NCBI RefSeq assembly: GCF_014203225.1
Contig: NZ_JACHIO010000003.1
Coordinates: 1 to 64,000, forward strand
DNA: 64,000 nucleotides
Reading direction: 5' to 3'
Source: Granulicella mallensis
Lineage (GTDB): Bacteria > Acidobacteriota > Terriglobia > Terriglobales > Acidobacteriaceae
The notes beneath the pieces are model-generated. The model was not told the DNA's origin and ran no database searches. It saw only the letters and a list, made by a program, of their open reading frames with translations. This document shows, in pieces, positions 9,548 through 17,814 of the stretch (positions are counted from its first letter, which is position 1; every line of letters begins with the position of its first letter). A program made the translations under genes and the position numbers.

Positions 9548-9716
9548 ATCCACCTCATGCCAACGCCTGTAGTTTACGTCGCCCCGTCCTCGTGTGGCAC
9601 AAGTTCTCTACAAGGTACGTCCATCTTTAGCGTATGTATGGACATTCATGGGGTCTGGCATTGAAAGTATTTACGGTATAAATGACATCGATCAGAGGAA
9701 AGCCGTAGGAGAAAAA

Positions 9717-10493
9717 GTGGCGAAAGCGAACAAGGAGTCTGCGGCGACATCACGGCCTTTGGATAAGAGCGGGTTCATCCCGCTGTACTACCAGATCCAG
9801 CAGGCACTGATGCAAAAGATCCAGTCCGGAGAGTTACCGGAAGGCGCAGCACTGCAATCGGAAGAACAGTTGGCAAGGGTCTACCTGGTGAGCCGCATGA
9901 CGGCCCGGCAGGCACTGCAGGGGCTCAAGTCCGGGGGATATGCCTCCAGCCAAAAGGGACGAGGAACCTTCGTAACTCACCCCAAGATGGAAAAGAACAT
10001 CATGCACCTGCTGGGCTTCACGGAAGACATGAAGCAGCGAGGCATGGTTCCGAGTTCCAGGCTGCTGGAGCAGACCGTGATTCATGCCACAGAGGAGCTT
10101 GCATCCAAGCTCAAGATAACGGCAGGAGACGATGTCGTTCGTCTACGCCGTCTGCGCCTGGCCGATGGCACCCCCATGGCACTCGAAGAGTCCAACATCG
10201 CGCTGAAGTTCTTCCCCGGCCTGGAGCGGCTCAACTTCTCGAAACAGTCGCTCTACCGTGTTCTTCGCGAGCGTTATGGCGTACGCGTCGGCTGGGCGGA
10301 CGAGGTGATCGAGGCTCTTCCTGCGACGCGGGAAGACTCCGAGCTACTGACGATCCCGAAGCGGGCCAGCATTCTCTCCATCTCCCGCATCATCATGACC
10401 ACGGAAGACACTCCGATCGAAGTTGCCAGTTCACGCTATCGTGGCGATCGCTATCGCGCATCGATTCGTGTTCCGACTACGGTGATTGAGTAA
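9717..10493 (+). CDS. GntR-family transcriptional regulator with UTRA ligand domain
   Basis: 258 residues from a GTG at 9717, chosen because TAGGAG lies six bases upstream; the frame is open further back but without a ribosome site. The winged-helix domain occupies about residues 20-90 (IPLYYQIQQALMQKIQSGEL, then a recognition helix near LVSRMTARQALQGL and the wing GRGTFV). A UTRA effector domain follows (LRRLRLADGTPMALEESNI, SLYRVLRERYGV, SRIIMTTEDTPIEVASSRY). Relatives such as NagR/DasR bind phosphorylated amino sugars. Its 3' end overlaps the 3' end of the convergent nanE by 17 bp, making it a candidate regulator of amino-sugar use. Confidence 0.9.
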   Translation: MAKANKESAATSRPLDKSGFIPLYYQIQQALMQKIQSGELPEGAALQSEEQLARVYLVSRMTARQALQGLKSGGYASSQKGRGTFVTHPKMEKNIMHLLGFTEDMKQRGMVPSSRLLEQTVIHATEELASKLKITAGDDVVRLRRLRLADGTPMALEESNIALKFFPGLERLNFSKQSLYRVLRERYGVRVGWADEVIEALPATREDSELLTIPKRASILSISRIIMTTEDTPIEVASSRYRGDRYRASIRVPTTVIE

Positions 10494-11214
10494 GTGATTC
10501 CCGACCGTTACCGAGCTTTGTCGCTGCAACAAATCGTGCCGTAATACTTTTGGGGCAAGTAATAGCCGCGCCCACCACAACCGCATGCACCCCGGACTGC
10601 AAAGCCCTGCCGATCTCTTCCGGCTGCCTCACATGGCCTTCCAGGATGACTGGAATCTTGAGCCTGTTGAGAAGACTGTCAAGCAGCGCCCAGGAGATGG
10701 TGCGAGCACCTTCCGTATCAGCGGTATATCCATACAAGGTAGAGGCAACAGCATCAGCTCCGGCGGCCTCGGCGGCGAGAGCATCTTCAAGCGTGGCAAT
10801 ATCCGCGAGGACCGGCCGCCTCAGTTCCTCATGAATACGAGGAATGATCTCTGTCCATGGTTCGGCCTCGACAAGGCGACGCCTTGTGCAATCCAGAGCA
10901 ATGATGTCCGCACCGGCATCACTGATCTCTCGTGCGGACTTGAAATCGGGGGTAATATAAACCCTGCCGTCTCGGTCCTGCGTCTTGAGCAGGCCAATGA
11001 TAGGAAGCATTGTCTCCGTCCGAAAAGAGGCTATCCGTTCAGCGCCTTCGGCCCTCAACCCACCGGCGCCGCCTTGTAGAACAGAGACGGCGATGTGCGT
11101 GAGCGTCTCTGTATCGTCCAGTGGATCGCCATGCGGAGCCTGGCACGAAACCACCAGGCTCCCACGTAGAGCTTGCAAAGCACGTTGCTCAGAGGCGACA
11201 GGCAATGAGAACAC
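10477..11214 (-). CDS. nanE: N-acetylmannosamine-6-phosphate 2-epimerase
   Basis: 245 residues from a GTG at 11214 with GGGAG nine bases upstream; a GTG at 11262 would add 16 residues without family likeness. The fold is a TIM barrel of the NanE type: LVVSCQAPHGDPL, GAGGLRAEG, IIGLLKTQDRDGRVYITP, DIIALDCTRR, PVLADIATLEDA and ILEGHVRQPEEIG. K77 and E192 match the catalytic Lys/Glu pair reported for this enzyme family. It converts ManNAc-6-phosphate to GlcNAc-6-phosphate in the cytoplasm. No other sialic-acid gene (nanA, nanK) lies near. The upstream TonB receptor on the same strand ends 131 bp before it, and a hairpin lies between them. Confidence 0.9.
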   Translation of the reverse strand: MFSLPVASEQRALQALRGSLVVSCQAPHGDPLDDTETLTHIAVSVLQGGAGGLRAEGAERIASFRTETMLPIIGLLKTQDRDGRVYITPDFKSAREISDAGADIIALDCTRRRLVEAEPWTEIIPRIHEELRRPVLADIATLEDALAAEAAGADAVASTLYGYTADTEGARTISWALLDSLLNRLKIPVILEGHVRQPEEIGRALQSGVHAVVVGAAITCPKSITARFVAATKLGNGRESLTQSP

Positions 11215-11335
11215 TATAGATATCTCCCGGGACTTAGTCAGCAATTCTATGCTGCATCCCACGAAACAAGCCAGAAAAAGGTTTGTTTAGGATTCGAATT
11301 GCGAAAGTATCGGGAAGCTAATACCTCCATCAAGC

Positions 11336-11362
11336 TGCGTTACAGCTAGAAGCTGTAACGCA
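11336..11362 (-). terminator. Hairpin at the 3' end of the TonB receptor gene
   Basis: A 12-bp perfect stem, TGCGTTACAGCT (11336-11347) and AGCTGTAACGCA (11351-11362), encloses a 3-base loop and overlaps the receptor's stop codon. No T run follows in the direction of transcription, so it may be a weak terminator, an attenuator before nanE, or an mRNA-stabilising structure. Confidence 0.4.
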
Positions 11363-14063
11363 ACCCTGCTTCGACACGACGGCCATTGTCGGCGGCATAG
11401 GGTACCCCGAAGAGGGGTGAGCCCAGCACTCCACCGACCTGCGTCACGTTGGTATGGTTCAACAGGTTGGACGAACGGATATTCACCTGCAGCGTCTGCT
11501 GATGTGTCGCCTTTGGGTTGCGTGTCAGCGTAAAGGCACGCTGAATGTTGGCATCGAGATAGATCGTCCACGGCATGACACCCTCGTTGCGAGGGAAAAC
11601 ACCTTTACCGCCTGAAGCCACCAGGAGTCCGTAAGGCGTAGCAATAGCGCCCGGAGTTCCGGGGGTAGCATACTGCGGACGGTCGTTGAAGTTGCCGTCG
11701 CCGTTATTATCGAAGCCCGTGGTGATGTTGTAGTGCCCATCGCCACCACCATGGAAATCAGTGCTGAGCTCAATCTTCTTGGGCAGAGTGAAGGTGCCGT
11801 TCCCAAAGATATTCCAGACAGATTGATTGCTACGGTGGGCGAACTCACCGGCATCGGTCACAGAGCTCTGCGGTGAGGAAAGTTCACTGTCGTCCGTGTC
11901 GTCTATGAGGTTGACGCGCACGCCGCCGAAGAAGAACTGCACGTGTTTGAGCGAATGCTGCTCAACCCCAGCGAAGACAGCATTGACTCTTCCCTGTCCG
12001 CTGGCCTGCATCTGCAGGATGTTGAGATTCGCCGGGCCGGGCCTCGGTCCTGTGGGTATGTCGTTCACGGGGGAGTTGATGTTCTCCGTGCGGGTGTAGT
12101 TCCAGATGCGCCCAACGTAATAGTCAGCCGAGAAATTCCAGCCATGAGGAAAGGTACGTGTGCCTCCCACGTTCTCCGCTATCCATGTGAGGTTACCCAG
12201 GTGAGGAGAAAACTGGCGGAGACTATGGATGGGCGTCGCCCCCAAAAAGGGATTGCCGTAGACCGGGTTATAGACCGTGCTGGTCACACGTGTAGTGCCG
12301 TTCTCGCGGAGGATCTCCGCGTTATCCGTCTCACCAAAGCGGCCGGAGAACATTCCTGAGTGTGCGTGGAGTGTCCATGTTCCCTTCTTCGTTGGCGACC
12401 AAAGGATGCCGAGACGCGGCACGATGGAATCCAGAATGGTGGGATCGGTCTGCACGAAGTAGCGCACCCCATAGGCGACGTGCACGTTGTGGCCTACGTT
12501 CCAATCGTCCTGTACAAAGAGCGCGTTCTGCACCTGCGTGAAATCGACGTTAGGGGTTCCTGCAACGTTGCTGAACGCGGTAGCCGCGCCTCCGGCGAGT
12601 CCGAGTTGAGCGCGCCGGTACTGCTCTACCCCTGTAATGGTCTCGGTCTGCCCCGGAATAGGATTGTTGTTCGCATCGAGTACCGGTGCCGTTCCGCCAC
12701 CGAAGGTATAAGTGCCGTTGAAGTTCGTCGTGAGCTGCTGATGCTCGTTATAGACCATCATCTGCGTACCGAACTTGAAGGTATGGTTCTTGGGAGTAAC
12801 GATCGCGTCGTCATCAACCTCGATGTTCAGTTCGCGCACCCGCTGTGCGCCAAGCGTAGCGCCACCGCCGGTGAAGGCGCCGGCGACCTGGACCTGGGGC
12901 GCCGTGGAGACGGGCGTATCCGTCTCTCCATCCCAGCGCAGGCTGAGACGAGCCTCGTGCATGAAGTGGGGCGATGCCGTGGTGATATCGCTCACACGGA
13001 ACATATGCTCATACTGCTCGCTGTTATAGCCGGTCTCCGCCAGAGCGGTGCCTCCCACTCCGACGTTCTGCAGGTTGTTTACATTTGCGCTATAGCTTGT
13101 AATGAATGTGTTCTTCGGCCCCAGTTGCCAGTCCACGCGCGCGGTTCCCAGCCACAAGCGCTGTGGGGTCGCGACGTTCGATATGGAGCTTGAAGTATTG
13201 CCTGCACTGTCGATCGTAATGGCATTCACAACCGCGAAGTTGTCGATGCTGCGATGCTCCAGGGTAAGCGCAAAGTCGCTGCCGGCCTTGCGTATCGGGC
13301 CTGTCAGCTCAAAGCCATAGCGCTGCTTGCCGATGGCGGCCTTGCTCGTCGAGAATGGGTCGCGCGCATTCTCCCAGGGGCTGCCGTTTGTGGCAAAGAG
13401 CGCGCCGTGAAAGGCGCTCTGTCCAGGCTTTGTATAGACTTCGATGCGACCGCCATCAAACGGAGGTTCGCGATATTCAGCGGAGAACTGATCCGGATTG
13501 ACCTTGATATAAGCGATGGAACCCTTGGGCGGCAGGCTGCTGGAGCCCTGGAAACCGTCGACCGAGATGGTGGCATTCGATGGATTGCCGCCCAGCGCGG
13601 CGGAAAACTGCTGCAGCTCGCGCTTCAAATCGTCGGGATCGTCGGCCAGGGATTGCAGGCGGGAACCGGAGATCGTCTGCGTGGGACCGCTGGCAGCCGC
13701 GCTGCTCCCAGGACCGGCATCTGCGCTTACGTCTACGTCTGTTTCAACGGCCTCCGGATGGAGTACAAGAGACAGCTGCGACGCGTGCGGTGCAGTGAAA
13801 GAAAGATCGTGCTTGGCAAATCCCTGCGCCATTACAGTCAAATGGTGGGAACCCTCGCTGATGCATGAAAAGTGGAAACTGCCATCGGAACCGCTCGTTT
13901 CGTCATGGGCTCCGTCCAGCGAAAGCGTTGCATTGGGAATGAGCGCAAGCGTGGTGTCACGTACGGTACCGGCGAGTGTTGTTCCGTGGCAGGCCGCCGT
14001 CTCTGCGAAGGCGTGCGGGAGCGCAAACGCCGCAAGGCTTGCGGCGAAGAGAAGTGTCTTCAT
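11346..14063 (-). CDS. TonB-dependent outer-membrane receptor with carboxypeptidase-regulatory-like domain
   Basis: 905 residues with a Sec signal (MKTLLFAASLAAFALPHAFAE). Residues about 25-105 are a CarboxypepD-regulatory-like beta-sandwich (LAGTVRDTTLALIPNATLSL). A plug-like section follows (DLKRELQQFSAAL, TISVDGFQGSS, RIEVYTKPGQSAFHG), then a long barrel ending in aromatic F after GLRYS, the usual outer-membrane insertion signal. No clear TonB box could be read. This architecture is common in acidobacteria for import of oligosaccharides or other large nutrients. The substrate is unknown; the downstream nanE would fit an N-acetylated sugar, but that is inference. Confidence 0.85.
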   Translation of the reverse strand: MKTLLFAASLAAFALPHAFAETAACHGTTLAGTVRDTTLALIPNATLSLDGAHDETSGSDGSFHFSCISEGSHHLTVMAQGFAKHDLSFTAPHASQLSLVLHPEAVETDVDVSADAGPGSSAAASGPTQTISGSRLQSLADDPDDLKRELQQFSAALGGNPSNATISVDGFQGSSSLPPKGSIAYIKVNPDQFSAEYREPPFDGGRIEVYTKPGQSAFHGALFATNGSPWENARDPFSTSKAAIGKQRYGFELTGPIRKAGSDFALTLEHRSIDNFAVVNAITIDSAGNTSSSISNVATPQRLWLGTARVDWQLGPKNTFITSYSANVNNLQNVGVGGTALAETGYNSEQYEHMFRVSDITTASPHFMHEARLSLRWDGETDTPVSTAPQVQVAGAFTGGGATLGAQRVRELNIEVDDDAIVTPKNHTFKFGTQMMVYNEHQQLTTNFNGTYTFGGGTAPVLDANNNPIPGQTETITGVEQYRRAQLGLAGGAATAFSNVAGTPNVDFTQVQNALFVQDDWNVGHNVHVAYGVRYFVQTDPTILDSIVPRLGILWSPTKKGTWTLHAHSGMFSGRFGETDNAEILRENGTTRVTSTVYNPVYGNPFLGATPIHSLRQFSPHLGNLTWIAENVGGTRTFPHGWNFSADYYVGRIWNYTRTENINSPVNDIPTGPRPGPANLNILQMQASGQGRVNAVFAGVEQHSLKHVQFFFGGVRVNLIDDTDDSELSSPQSSVTDAGEFAHRSNQSVWNIFGNGTFTLPKKIELSTDFHGGGDGHYNITTGFDNNGDGNFNDRPQYATPGTPGAIATPYGLLVASGGKGVFPRNEGVMPWTIYLDANIQRAFTLTRNPKATHQQTLQVNIRSSNLLNHTNVTQVGGVLGSPLFGVPYAADNGRRVEAGLRYSF

Positions 14064-14220
14064 GAGCCCTCTTATTCTGTGACAAACGTGCTGGTCACGG
14101 CGCAGGCGGCGCCTTGCGTCGATCTGCTGTTGTCTGAAGAATCTCTACGCTGGAAGGTATGTCGAAGTTCCCTTACCCCAGTGGAAATATTCCATCAGCA
14201 GTTTCTTCTACCTGATTTCT

Positions 14221-16287
14221 CTATACACCTGAATCGGAATCACACTTGGCAAGGAGCCCCTTCAGGCTCTTCTCAGCGTGCTCTTTTGCCGATGGCTCCA
14301 TCCGCTCCGTAATCGCAAGAGCTTCCCTGTACTGGACCGCCGCTTCCTGCTTGCGGTTAAGTGCAAGCAGCGCATTGCCCAACACAAGATGAGCATCGAG
14401 ACCTTCGGGAGCGAGACTGACAGCCTGCGATGCAACAATCAATGCGGCTTGGGGATCCGGCTTGAGATGGGTGCTGGGATCTCCGCTGAGCAGTTTGCGA
14501 GCGCGGACCTCATACATCATGGACGATGCGAGCGGCAGCTCGAAGTCGCCGTGATAGACCTCAACCCCGTTCATGATGATGTCGTCGGGCTTCCGGTGAA
14601 AGAGCGAATCGTAGGGATTGAGCACAGAGCTTCCGAGTTCATAGCCACTTAGAACGGAGTCGCTGATCAGGATCGTGCCATGGATGACTGGTGGAACTTC
14701 GAGGTCAACCATGCCACGAGATTCGAGGGTTGGGAGCAACTTGCAAGGGATGCCATAGTCGGAGGGCAGAACAAAGGGCTCGACGAAGTAGGCGAAGTAG
14801 CAATCATGGATATTGTGCTGGTCCAGGTAGGACTTCGTCCACTTGAGGTTCTGCCCCCACTCCACGGCGGCATCGCTAAGATAGAGGCGAGTGTGCGAAG
14901 GGCCGCCCCAAAGCTCGTTGCTGTAGGGCATATAGTTCGGGAAGGCGTGCAGGCAGGAGACGATATTCCAGAGCAGGAGCGCTGCCACCGGATACGCAAA
15001 GCGACGAGATTGCCGAATGAGCGCGACGGCTGCGGCCGAGGCGAGCACCAGCAGAAACGGCACGACTGGAAGGATATGGCGAATGCCGACGTTGAGCGGA
15101 GAGGTGAGAGCAAAGCTCAGGAAGGCTACCGGTGGCACGAGAACAAACCAAAGCTCGCGCCTGTGAATGCGGCCCGAGAGGATCGCCCAGACTGCAGCCG
15201 CGAGGAAGAGCAGCACCGGAAGGGTGAGTTTGATCAGCAATACGATGGGAAAGTAGTACCAGACTCCGCTGGCGAGGATGTGTCCAAAGAGATAGGTCGG
15301 CTGATTGCCCGCGACTCGGCGCACATCGACCAGGCCGAAAAGATAACTCTCCGGCAGCAGATGATGGTGCACGGCGAAGAGGATGATCTTGTTGTCGAGC
15401 GGCGGCAGTGACACCATCGTGGATTGCAGCGACGGGATCATCATGGGACCACCGGGCACCATCCGATAGCGGAAACCGTAGAAGGCCCAGAGAACGAAGA
15501 CACCGATAGCCAGGATGCAGGCCAGCGAGGCGGCCGAGCGAAACAGGATGCGACGCAGATCCGCTACGCGGTGCTGGGATGTGCGCGCGGTTTGCCACCG
15601 GCTGCACAAGTCACCCGCGGCCAGCAGAATAAGCATGGGCGGCAGAAGGATGGCAGAGTGTTTTGCCGCGAAGGCCAGGCCCGTTGCCAGCCCCGTGAGG
15701 AGCAGACGCGACAGCGATGGGGCCTTGGTGTAGCGATAGAAGGCGTAAACCGCGGCGAAGAGCATGCAGGTAACGGCAGAGTCTGTGGTGATGATGCCTC
15801 CGTTGGTCAGGAGGCTGGGCTCGAAGGCTACGAGGGTTAAAGCAATCAATGCGGCGACAGGCCCGAACATCTCCCAGCTTGCGAGGAAGACCAGCACGGC
15901 AAGCAGCAGAGCAAAGACCATGACGGCGAGACGGGCGCGATACAGCAAGGTGTCGCCTGCGTAAGCGCCACCATGGGCGGGATCGTTGCGGAAGACCAGT
16001 TCGCGCCCATTGAAGTAAGCTTCCCACTTGAAGTAGCGGCCCTGGTAGGGCTGAACGGCAAGATTAAGCGACAGCAACGGGAACGCTGCCACCATCTTGG
16101 CGAGCGGTGGGTGCTCTGGATTGAGAGCAAAATCACCGGCCTTGAGCGACATGTAGCCTGCGAAGAGGTGGTCGCACTCGTCCCAGGTGGAGGACTGTTG
16201 GCGCACACTCAACGCAAGTTGAGCCGCCATGGAGAATAACAGCAGACAAGCGATGAGGAGTACGAGTGGCTTATTGCTACTACGCAT
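14221..16287 (-). CDS. GT39-like membrane glycosyltransferase with C-terminal TPR tail
   Basis: 688 residues starting at the ATG at 16287 with GGAG upstream. A first membrane helix is followed by a periplasmic loop holding the acidic motif TWDECDHLFAGY, the DE-type signature of the ArnT/PMT (GT39/GT83) superfamily, then NPEHPPLAKMVAAFPLL. About ten more hydrophobic segments run to residue 450. The C-terminal 120 residues are soluble and contain TPR-like helices (PDPQAALIVASQAVSLAPEG, HLVLGNALLALNRKQEAAVQYREAL). It probably transfers a lipid-linked sugar to a protein or lipid outside the inner membrane. It is divergent from the AraC gene, with only 22 bp between the starts chosen. Confidence 0.82.
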   Translation of the reverse strand: MRSSNKPLVLLIACLLLFSMAAQLALSVRQQSSTWDECDHLFAGYMSLKAGDFALNPEHPPLAKMVAAFPLLSLNLAVQPYQGRYFKWEAYFNGRELVFRNDPAHGGAYAGDTLLYRARLAVMVFALLLAVLVFLASWEMFGPVAALIALTLVAFEPSLLTNGGIITTDSAVTCMLFAAVYAFYRYTKAPSLSRLLLTGLATGLAFAAKHSAILLPPMLILLAAGDLCSRWQTARTSQHRVADLRRILFRSAASLACILAIGVFVLWAFYGFRYRMVPGGPMMIPSLQSTMVSLPPLDNKIILFAVHHHLLPESYLFGLVDVRRVAGNQPTYLFGHILASGVWYYFPIVLLIKLTLPVLLFLAAAVWAILSGRIHRRELWFVLVPPVAFLSFALTSPLNVGIRHILPVVPFLLVLASAAAVALIRQSRRFAYPVAALLLWNIVSCLHAFPNYMPYSNELWGGPSHTRLYLSDAAVEWGQNLKWTKSYLDQHNIHDCYFAYFVEPFVLPSDYGIPCKLLPTLESRGMVDLEVPPVIHGTILISDSVLSGYELGSSVLNPYDSLFHRKPDDIIMNGVEVYHGDFELPLASSMMYEVRARKLLSGDPSTHLKPDPQAALIVASQAVSLAPEGLDAHLVLGNALLALNRKQEAAVQYREALAITERMEPSAKEHAEKSLKGLLAKCDSDSGV

Positions 16288-16309
16288 TCAGTCTCCGAAG
16301 GGCTTTTCG

Positions 16310-17275
16310 ATGGGATTCTATTCAGATCAGGAAGGGACTAGAATAACGGTTGTCCAGTGTGACGGCGGCAAAATGTTGAATTCGGGCCAAAATATCGAAG
16401 CTTCAACTATCGGACAGCAACAGTTCCTGATAGGGCTCAATCCGGGGCCGCCAGCAGACTATGTGTCGCAGGATTACGGCGACTATAGCCTCTACACCGC
16501 CGAGCAACACCGCTCCGTGTGGGAACGCCACACCCACAACTGCACCCAGATCACCGTTGCCATGAGCCCCGCGCAGGTTCGCGGCGAATGGCAAGGCGTA
16601 AACGGACATATCGAACGCCGCGAGATGAACGGCGATATGGCCTGGATCATCCCACCTGGCGTAGAACACATCATTCACTTCGATCGGCCAGCCACGCTGA
16701 TCCATCTATACCTTGCCGAGTCCTTCTTCCACAAAATGGTTGAGGATGTGCCGAATTCGGTAGAGCAGTCCTTGATCCCTTCGATCCTGGTTCGCGATCC
16801 TTTTCTGGTGGAACTTGCAAAATCTCTTCACCGTGAAAGCCTCGAAGGGCCGCTCTCGCCGCTCTTTACCCAGTCGGTGGCAACACTCACGGCAACGCAT
16901 CTGGCGCGCTCTTACAGTAACCGCAGCCGTGCCGTTCCTTCCTGCCACGGAGGCATGGGTCCCAGCCGCGAACGCCGCGTACTGGCCTACATCGCCGAAC
17001 ATCTCGATCAGACAATCACGCTGGAAGAGCTGGCAAAAGTTGCCGCGATCAGCCCCAACTATTTGATCGCGCTGTTCCGCCAGTCCCTTGGAATGACCCC
17101 GCACAAGTACGTGGTGCAGCAGCGCGTCGAACAAGCTCGCAGGCTGCTGAATGAACGCGACCTCAGCTTGCTGGAGATCGCACAGCGTTGCGGATTTCAG
17201 GACCAGAGCCAGTTCACAACGGTATTCCGGCGCTATGCCGGAGTCACACCGGGCCAGCTTCGCCGCTCGCTCTAG
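16310..17275 (+). CDS. AraC-family transcriptional regulator
   Basis: 321 residues from the ATG at 16310 (GAAGGG eight bases before). An ATG at 16373 is a possible alternative, and the frame is open back to 16229 within the neighbouring gene. The N-terminal cupin-like sensor has WERHTHNCTQITVAMSP and DMAWIIPPGVEHIIHF. The C-terminal double helix-turn-helix covers the last 100 residues: RRVLAYIAEHLDQTITLEEL, AAISPNYLIALFRQSLGMTP and IAQRCGFQDQSQFTTVFRRY. It probably responds to a small ligand and may control the divergent glycosyltransferase or itself. Confidence 0.88.
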   Translation: MGFYSDQEGTRITVVQCDGGKMLNSGQNIEASTIGQQQFLIGLNPGPPADYVSQDYGDYSLYTAEQHRSVWERHTHNCTQITVAMSPAQVRGEWQGVNGHIERREMNGDMAWIIPPGVEHIIHFDRPATLIHLYLAESFFHKMVEDVPNSVEQSLIPSILVRDPFLVELAKSLHRESLEGPLSPLFTQSVATLTATHLARSYSNRSRAVPSCHGGMGPSRERRVLAYIAEHLDQTITLEELAKVAAISPNYLIALFRQSLGMTPHKYVVQQRVEQARRLLNERDLSLLEIAQRCGFQDQSQFTTVFRRYAGVTPGQLRRSL

Positions 17276-17356
17276 AACATAGAACAGCTTCCAACCTGTT
17301 CTTCCTCATAGCTCTAAATCCTCACAACTCGTAGCTCAACAGGAACCGCTCTCCCT

Positions 17357-17797
17357 CTAACTCTTTTTACCCAGCGCCGCACCAAACACATTCAATAATC
17401 CGCCGGCAGCGCCCATAGCACGGCGTGCATTCTTCGAGGTCATCCTCCGGGCAATCTGGAACAGGGACGGAGGCTCTCCCTCCGCCTCTTTCAGCACCCC
17501 ATGCAGATCGTCCGGGTTGATCTCCTTCAGCAGATTTCCCGCCAGCAGCGATAGCCGCAGCAGGTTCACCATCTCTTTGGATGAGACTAAATCCGCCACG
17601 TGATCGACGACGGTATCCTTCGCGCCCAGAAGACCGTTCATCAGGTTCAGCACATCTTTTTCGTGCAGCTTCTCCAATACTTCATACGCTGCAAGAATGG
17701 CCTCGGCATGTTTCTCCGGCGCCTCATGCACCTTGCGCACCAGGTCCTCGCGAGGGTCCACTGGTTGATACACCCGAAAATCAACGGCGACTGCCAT
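17357..17797 (-). CDS. DUF1641 protein, formate dehydrogenase partner
   Basis: 146 residues, mostly helical. The pattern VLEKLHEKDVLNLMNGLLGAKDTVVDHVADLVSSKEMVNLLRL matches the DUF1641 family, whose members (such as Bacillus YrhD) lie next to formate dehydrogenase genes. It begins 17 bp after the stop of the formate dehydrogenase gene on the same strand, so the two form an operon. The biochemical role is unknown; an accessory or electron-transfer subunit has been suggested by gene order. No cysteine is present, so it cannot hold an iron-sulfur cluster. Confidence 0.82.
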   Translation of the reverse strand: MAVAVDFRVYQPVDPREDLVRKVHEAPEKHAEAILAAYEVLEKLHEKDVLNLMNGLLGAKDTVVDHVADLVSSKEMVNLLRLSLLAGNLLKEINPDDLHGVLKEAEGEPPSLFQIARRMTSKNARRAMGAAGGLLNVFGAALGKKS

Positions 17798-17814
17798 ATT
17801 CTGCTCCTTATTCC

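Noticed and set aside
12360-13193. 277-codon open frame antisense to the TonB receptor
   Set aside because: Shadow of a GC-rich gene; no independent evidence.
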